A DNA stretch of 64,000 bases from Saprospiraceae bacterium (GTDB taxonomy: Bacteria; Bacteroidota; Bacteroidia; Chitinophagales; Saprospiraceae): the NCBI GenBank assembly GCA_016722295.1, contig JADKGL010000026.1, positions 372,001 through 436,000 of the forward strand, given 5' to 3'. A program made the position numbers and the translations under genes. Below, one piece after another: positions 63,397-64,000 of the stretch; the stretch's first letter is position 1, and each line of letters starts with the position of its first letter. Below the pieces are notes generated by a model. The model had not been told where the DNA came from. It ran no database searches and saw only the letters and a program-made list of their open reading frames with translations.

Positions 63397-64000
63397 ATGG
63401 ACAGGCTAAAACAGCTTTTTAAAAGTAAATATTCAGTTTCTGTAGACGAGATTAAGGCACTCGTTAAAGAAAGCGGCTCCATGGTGATAGATCAAGTACA
63501 AATTGATCAGGTTTACGGTGGAATGAGAGGAATACAAAGTATGATATGGGAAACATCGTCATTGGATGCCAAAGAAGGTATTCGATTTAGAGGCTATTCC
63601 ATAGCAGAATTAAGGGAGAAGTTGCCACAAATACATGGTGCTACAGAACCACTCCCTGAAGGATTATTTTGGTTAATGATGACTGGTGAAATTCCTACTG
63701 ATGATGATGTCGCTTGGTTAAGTCAAGAATGGGCTCGTAGGGCAGAAGTTCCAGCTTCAGTATTTACCGTACTTGATAGTTTGAGTCCTTCAATCCATCC
63801 TATGACTCAATTCACTATAGCAATCCTTGCTCTTCAGACAGATAGTGTATTCGCACGTCGCTACGAACAAGGAATGTCCAAATCAGATTATTGGGAAGTA
63901 ATGTATGAAGATGCAATGAATTGTATTGCGCGATTACCAAGGGTATCTTCTTATATATATAGAAAGAATTTTTATAATAGTGATCATATAGCACCAGATC
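63397..64000 (+). CDS. gltA: citrate synthase, eukaryotic-like (Si) type, 5' part only
   Basis: Read directly to the window end: 201 complete codons from MDRLKQLFKSKYSVSVDEI. Seen: QVYGGMRGIQSMIWETSSLDAKEGIRFRGYSIAELREKLP, LPEGLFWLMMTGEIPT, VLDSLSPSIHPMTQFTIAIL and YEQGMSKSDYWEVMYEDAMN. The GYSIAEL...PEGLFWLMMTGEIP and HPMTQF patterns are those of long, mitochondrial-type citrate synthases. The catalytic His and Asp lie beyond the window. It should form citrate from acetyl-CoA and oxaloacetate. Confidence 0.93.
   Translation, partial: MDRLKQLFKSKYSVSVDEIKALVKESGSMVIDQVQIDQVYGGMRGIQSMIWETSSLDAKEGIRFRGYSIAELREKLPQIHGATEPLPEGLFWLMMTGEIPTDDDVAWLSQEWARRAEVPASVFTVLDSLSPSIHPMTQFTIAILALQTDSVFARRYEQGMSKSDYWEVMYEDAMNCIARLPRVSSYIYRKNFYNSDHIAPD

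Overview
The window looks like a chromosome segment of a Bacteroidota bacterium, probably near Saprospiraceae. It is AT-rich. Promoter -7 elements of the form TAnnTTTG precede many genes, several secreted proteins end in type IX secretion (T9SS) sorting domains, one ends in a CHU_C (gliding-motility type) domain, and the gene content (DUF3570/DUF4266/ApbE, FHS sugar permease, GH92 mannosidase, RNase Y, short CarB) fits that phylum. Species cannot be named from sequence alone.

Layout. 1-7 kb: LysE-type exporter (cut by the window edge), rlmI, xth, GNAT acetyltransferase, carB, rhodanese, a 40-residue basic protein. 7.5-12 kb: rny, two OmpH/Skp proteins with murI, tRNA-Gln with a strong terminator. 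12-24 kb: M28 lipoprotein, UvrD-RecB-type helicase-nuclease (interrupted by an in-frame stop), TauE/SafE, methylmalonyl-CoA epimerase, a GT-C-like membrane protein, mtgA (frameshifted), FHS permease, C1 peptidase, LMW tyrosine phosphatase (frameshifted), REP-associated (RAYT) transposase. 24-32 kb: ALDH7-type dehydrogenase, M14 carboxypeptidase with T9SS tail, rnhB, class III aminotransferase, secreted thioredoxin-fold protein, ACP-phosphodiesterase-like protein. 32-35 kb: an accessory pair (secreted HExxH protein and lipoprotein) bracketed by composite palindromic repeats. 35-50 kb: nadE, GH92, then repeat-rich DNA around two large T9SS-type surface proteins and a convergent metzincin/beta-helix protein. 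50-64 kb: LytTR two-component system, VWA and SIMPL genes, WecA-like transferase, the DUF3570-DUF4266-ApbE-thioredoxin operon (last member frameshifted), pckA, an M48/YgjP-like peptidase, serC, and the start of gltA.

What stands out. (i) Four otherwise recognisable genes are each interrupted by one small lesion (one nonsense codon, three single-base indels, two of them in homopolymers); this could be real decay or consensus error. (ii) The DUF4266 lipoprotein carries a motif resembling the ApbE flavinylation site beside its own ApbE, suggesting an extracytoplasmic flavin/redox system. (iii) Ten copies of a 7-bp repeat lie in the first codons of a T9SS-secreted protein, a candidate phase-variation switch. 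(iv) The RAYT gene contains a perfect 34-bp palindrome resembling a REP element within its reading frame. (v) A two-gene cassette encoding an unfamiliar HExxH protein with a calcium-loop-like segment lies between copies of a palindrome-rich repeat. (vi) The CHU_C surface protein is a mosaic whose base composition changes abruptly at a domain boundary. No CRISPR array, rRNA, prophage or complete insertion sequence other than the RAYT was seen.
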